From Kiritimatiellia bacterium (GTDB lineage Bacteria; Verrucomicrobiota; Kiritimatiellia; RFP12; UBA1067), in NCBI GenBank assembly GCA_028684935.1, contig JAQUEX010000013.1:1-34076 (forward strand): a stretch of 34,076 bases of DNA, in the 5' to 3' direction. Under the pieces are notes generated by a model. That model had not been told where the DNA came from, did not search any database, and saw only the letters and a list, made by a program, of their open reading frames with translations. Below, piece after piece: positions 31,659-34,076 of the stretch (positions are counted from its first letter, which is position 1; each line of letters begins with the position of its first letter). The position numbers and the translations under genes were made by a program.

Positions 31659-32999
31659 ATGCGAGAGATCCGGGCCATGGTGGGGGGGGTATTGTGTGCC
31701 GTGCTCGTTGTCGCGGCGCATGCGCAACAGGGGGCGCGCGAGGGACGTCGCGGAAGTGCGCGCGCGCCGCGCGAGGCTGGCGCGGGCGATCGGGCCTCTG
31801 CGGCCCTGACCGGCGCTATTTCCGCTGAGCAGTCTCCGGACGGTGCGCCTGTGCGGGTGGACGGCGAACGTCCGTCCGCCGAATCAGCCGACTACACGCG
31901 CCTGCTCGAGCAGTTTTTGAAGAGCGACGAAGAGCAGTTGGAGGTGATCTTCTACCGCTGTCGGTATATCAGCGCGGAAACCATGCGGCGGTTGTTGGAA
32001 AATTTTCTCACGCCGGCCGGCACGGTGGGGCGCAGTGATGAAGATGACATCGTGGTCGTTTCCGACGTGCCGTCGCGCCTGCCTCAGCTTAAGCAGATCT
32101 TGGAGCAGGCGGACCACCCGGTGGCGCAGGTGCTGGTCGAGGCGCGTATCGTCGAACTGGAGATCAGCGACGATCTGGTGCGCGACATCCACATGGGCGT
32201 CGCAAAGATGGGTGAGTCGGACTCGGTCCGGAACATCTTTCAGAACCTGCTGATTCCCAATTCAGCCGGCGCGGGGGTTGAAGATCTCACGCACACCTTT
32301 TCTGCGGGGAAGGGATCAGACGGCCGGCTCTGGTCGTTCGTCGGGCTTGACCAGGTCAAGATCTGGGCGATGATCAATTTCCTGCAGGAGCGGGGGCGCG
32401 CGCGCATTCTTTCTTCGCCGAACCTCGTGATCCGGCGGGGCGCCGACGGCAACATCATGACCGGCGAGAAGGTGCCGGTGCTGTCGCGCACGATCACCGG
32501 CAGCAGCGAGAGCATTTCGACGCGGTTTGAGAATGTCGGCGTCAAGCTGATCGTCCGGCCGCTGATGATCTCGGGCACGCGCATCCACGTGAAGGTCAAC
32601 CCCGAGGTGTCGAGTTCGTCACGCACAGTGGACACCGGCGGCTTTGAGACGCCGGTCATCGTGGTGCGCAGCGCCAGCACGGAGCTGGAGGCGAACGACG
32701 GCGAGCTGATCACGATCGGCGGACTGATGCGCCAAGAGCAGCGCGAGACCGAGAAGCGCATTCCCTATCTGGCCGACATCCCTTATCTGGGGGTGCTGTT
32801 CCAGTACAAGAAAACCAAGGCGTTCACTTCGCAGATCGTGATTTTCATGACGATGCGCCTGGTCGAGCCGGGTGCGTTTGACCGGTTGGGCGACACGCAG
32901 GCGGCCGGCGTGACCGAGGACCTGCGCGCGCGCATCCAGGCGATCGAGGAAGAGGTCGCCCGCGACAACCAGGCGATCTGGGACGAGATGAAGAAGTGA
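31659..32999 (+). CDS. Short secretin (type II/III secretion or pilus-type outer-membrane channel)
   Basis: 446 residues, well below typical GspD or PilQ length. A signal peptide (to about 23, ending VVAAHAQ) is followed by a disordered linker and one secretin N domain (about 85-160: VIFYRCRYISAETMRRLLEN, then a DIVVVSDVPSRL strand). The secretin core follows (about 165-415), with VLVEARIVELE, the gate-region strands (ARILSSPNLVIRRGADGNIM) and the hallmark IGGLMRQEQRETEKRIPYLADIPYLG. A short C-terminal helix may bind a partner. Secretins form multimeric outer-membrane pores. AGAGAGGG stands just before the ATG. It is 40 bp after the zinc-ribbon/EIIA gene, and its stop is about 57 bp before the lipoprotein start. 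Confidence 0.92.
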   Translation: MREIRAMVGGVLCAVLVVAAHAQQGAREGRRGSARAPREAGAGDRASAALTGAISAEQSPDGAPVRVDGERPSAESADYTRLLEQFLKSDEEQLEVIFYRCRYISAETMRRLLENFLTPAGTVGRSDEDDIVVVSDVPSRLPQLKQILEQADHPVAQVLVEARIVELEISDDLVRDIHMGVAKMGESDSVRNIFQNLLIPNSAGAGVEDLTHTFSAGKGSDGRLWSFVGLDQVKIWAMINFLQERGRARILSSPNLVIRRGADGNIMTGEKVPVLSRTITGSSESISTRFENVGVKLIVRPLMISGTRIHVKVNPEVSSSSRTVDTGGFETPVIVVRSASTELEANDGELITIGGLMRQEQRETEKRIPYLADIPYLGVLFQYKKTKAFTSQIVIFMTMRLVEPGAFDRLGDTQAAGVTEDLRARIQAIEEEVARDNQAIWDEMKK

Positions 33000-33055
33000 G
33001 TGCCGCAGGGGGCTCGCCGCGTGCGCGGCAGGTGAAAGAAGGGCAGAAACGATCC

Positions 33056-34076
33056 GTGTTCTACCGTGTCCAAGTGTATGTGGTGCTGGCGGCAATGGCG
33101 CTGTTGTCCGGATGCGCGGAGCGCGCGAAAACGCCGGCCGGCGAGAGCTTGGACCGTTTCTACACGGTGCGTCGCGGCGGCTTCAATGTCGCGTTCCGGC
33201 TCGAGGGCCAGCTTGACGCCATCAGCAGCCAGCAGTTGCGGTTTGACGGTAAGCGCGGCCATGGCCAGCTTAAGCTGGTGGAGTTGGTGCCGGACCGCAC
33301 GACAGTCGTTTCGAATGATGTGATCTTCAAGCTGTCGGACGAATGGTTTGTCGAGCAAGAGAAGGACCTCACCCGCAAGCTGCAACTGGCTGAGGAGGAT
33401 TACAAGCTGGCGCTGCAGGATCTGGAGATGATCCGGGCCGACAACCTGACCGAGTTGAAGTCGGCGGTGGATGCGTTGCGTGACGCGCAGGAGCAATACG
33501 AAAAATATAAAGACGAGGACGCGCCGCGCAAGAAAAAGGATCTGGTTCAGCTCACGCAGGACGCCTCGACCGCCTATGACAGCGCTAAGCGCGGGCTCGA
33601 CGATGCCAAGAAAGCGTTGACGGATGCGATTTCTCAGGAACCGGAAGCCGTTACGGCCGCCGAAAAAAAAGTGGCTGATGCCGAGAAGGCTCTTTCTGCG
33701 GCGGAACAGGCGATGGACAAAGCCTTTTACGAACTGCGCATCTTCAAGCGCTATGAGTATCCGCAACGGATCTCGAAGCTGGAAGAAGCGGTGATGAAGA
33801 GCCAGTTGACCGTGCAGCGCACCATCGTGAACAACAATGCCAAAATCAGCAAGAAGCGCATTGAAATCGCTAACCGCGAAACGCTTATTTTGGATTATCG
33901 CAATGACCTGCGCGACGTTCAGGCCGACATGGCGAAACTGGTGATCCGCGCGCAGGCCGACGGCATGCTGATCCACGGCGAGAACCGGCGTAACCGCTGG
34001 GATACGCCGAAGGAAATCAAGGTCGGCGCCGATGTGAGCATCGGCGAGCCGATCGGCCTCATTCCGGATGTCACCA
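33056..34076 (+). CDS. HlyD-type periplasmic adaptor lipoprotein, long coiled coil (partial)
   Basis: At least 340 residues, running off the window. The signal peptide ends in the lipobox LLSGC (Cys at about 20 from GTG 33056), so the protein is lipid-anchored. A short beta part (about 35-95) is followed by a long, highly charged coiled coil (about 95-285) and a return to beta structure (ADGMLIHGENRRNRWDTPKE), as in membrane-fusion adaptors whose hairpin reaches an outer-membrane channel. The start is uncertain: GTG 33056 gives the best signal peptide; GTG 32996 would overlap the secretin stop (GTGA) and GTG 33032 is also in frame. It follows the secretin gene directly. Confidence 0.82.
   Translation, partial: MFYRVQVYVVLAAMALLSGCAERAKTPAGESLDRFYTVRRGGFNVAFRLEGQLDAISSQQLRFDGKRGHGQLKLVELVPDRTTVVSNDVIFKLSDEWFVEQEKDLTRKLQLAEEDYKLALQDLEMIRADNLTELKSAVDALRDAQEQYEKYKDEDAPRKKKDLVQLTQDASTAYDSAKRGLDDAKKALTDAISQEPEAVTAAEKKVADAEKALSAAEQAMDKAFYELRIFKRYEYPQRISKLEEAVMKSQLTVQRTIVNNNAKISKKRIEIANRETLILDYRNDLRDVQADMAKLVIRAQADGMLIHGENRRNRWDTPKEIKVGADVSIGEPIGLIPDVT

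Noticed and set aside
32783-33976. A 397-codon minus-strand open frame over the secretin end and the lipoprotein
   Set aside because: It overlaps a plus-strand gene with a clear lipobox and coiled coil; the antisense product is unlike any protein family I know.

Overview
The window is about 34 kb of GC-rich bacterial chromosome. It looks like a member of the PVC group, and Kiritimatiellota or Verrucomicrobiota-like seems most likely. This rests on gene style only: giant Sec-exported RHS and PA14/thrombospondin-3 proteins, DUF1573 and HEAT-repeat exported proteins, STN/secretin-type proteins, and dense GC-rich intergenic hairpin repeats. No ribosomal or other strong taxonomic marker is present apart from one tRNA-Pro.

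Layout. (1) 1-1468: right part of an IS66-family insertion sequence (tnpA, tnpB, start of tnpC, minus strand), with its terminal sequence at about 1468. (2) 1.6-2.3 kb: an AT-rich gene for a small secreted STN-like protein, followed by two decayed copies of the IS66 end. (3) 2.8-13.8 kb: a two-gene minus-strand operon for giant exported proteins. A 1780-residue PA14/Ig/Ca-binding-repeat protein is followed by an 1871-residue RHS protein whose AT-rich, Cys-rich tip carries an HExxH zinc-protease motif. (4) 14.3-16.4 kb: divergent genes for a HEAT-repeat membrane-anchored protein and a DUF1573 protein. (5) 16722-18750: a complete two-gene IS with perfect 20-bp inverted repeats and a 9-bp target duplication, sitting inside a GC-rich intergenic repeat field. 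(6) 19.3-24.1 kb: a mobile-element replication module (excisionase-like HTH protein, BT4734-type primase/SF3 helicase, small Cys-rich protein, palindromes) with no integrase in view. (7) 24.5-30.0 kb: a type III-like restriction-modification locus, mod - fic - res, with a class II Fic protein between the two enzyme genes. (8) 30.2-34.1 kb: tRNA-Pro(CGG), a NifU-like Fe-S scaffold gene, and a plus-strand operon of a zinc-ribbon/PTS-EIIA fusion, a short secretin and a coiled-coil HlyD-type lipoprotein that runs off the window.

How the parts may work together. Regions 5 to 7 look like an accessory island lying on the 3' side of tRNA-Pro. It combines a satellite-like replication module with a defence locus, but no att repeat was found. 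Region 3 looks like a cell-surface or secreted adhesin/toxin pair. Region 8 could be an envelope export or adaptor system with a regulatory zinc-ribbon/EIIA protein, and this is inference from gene order.
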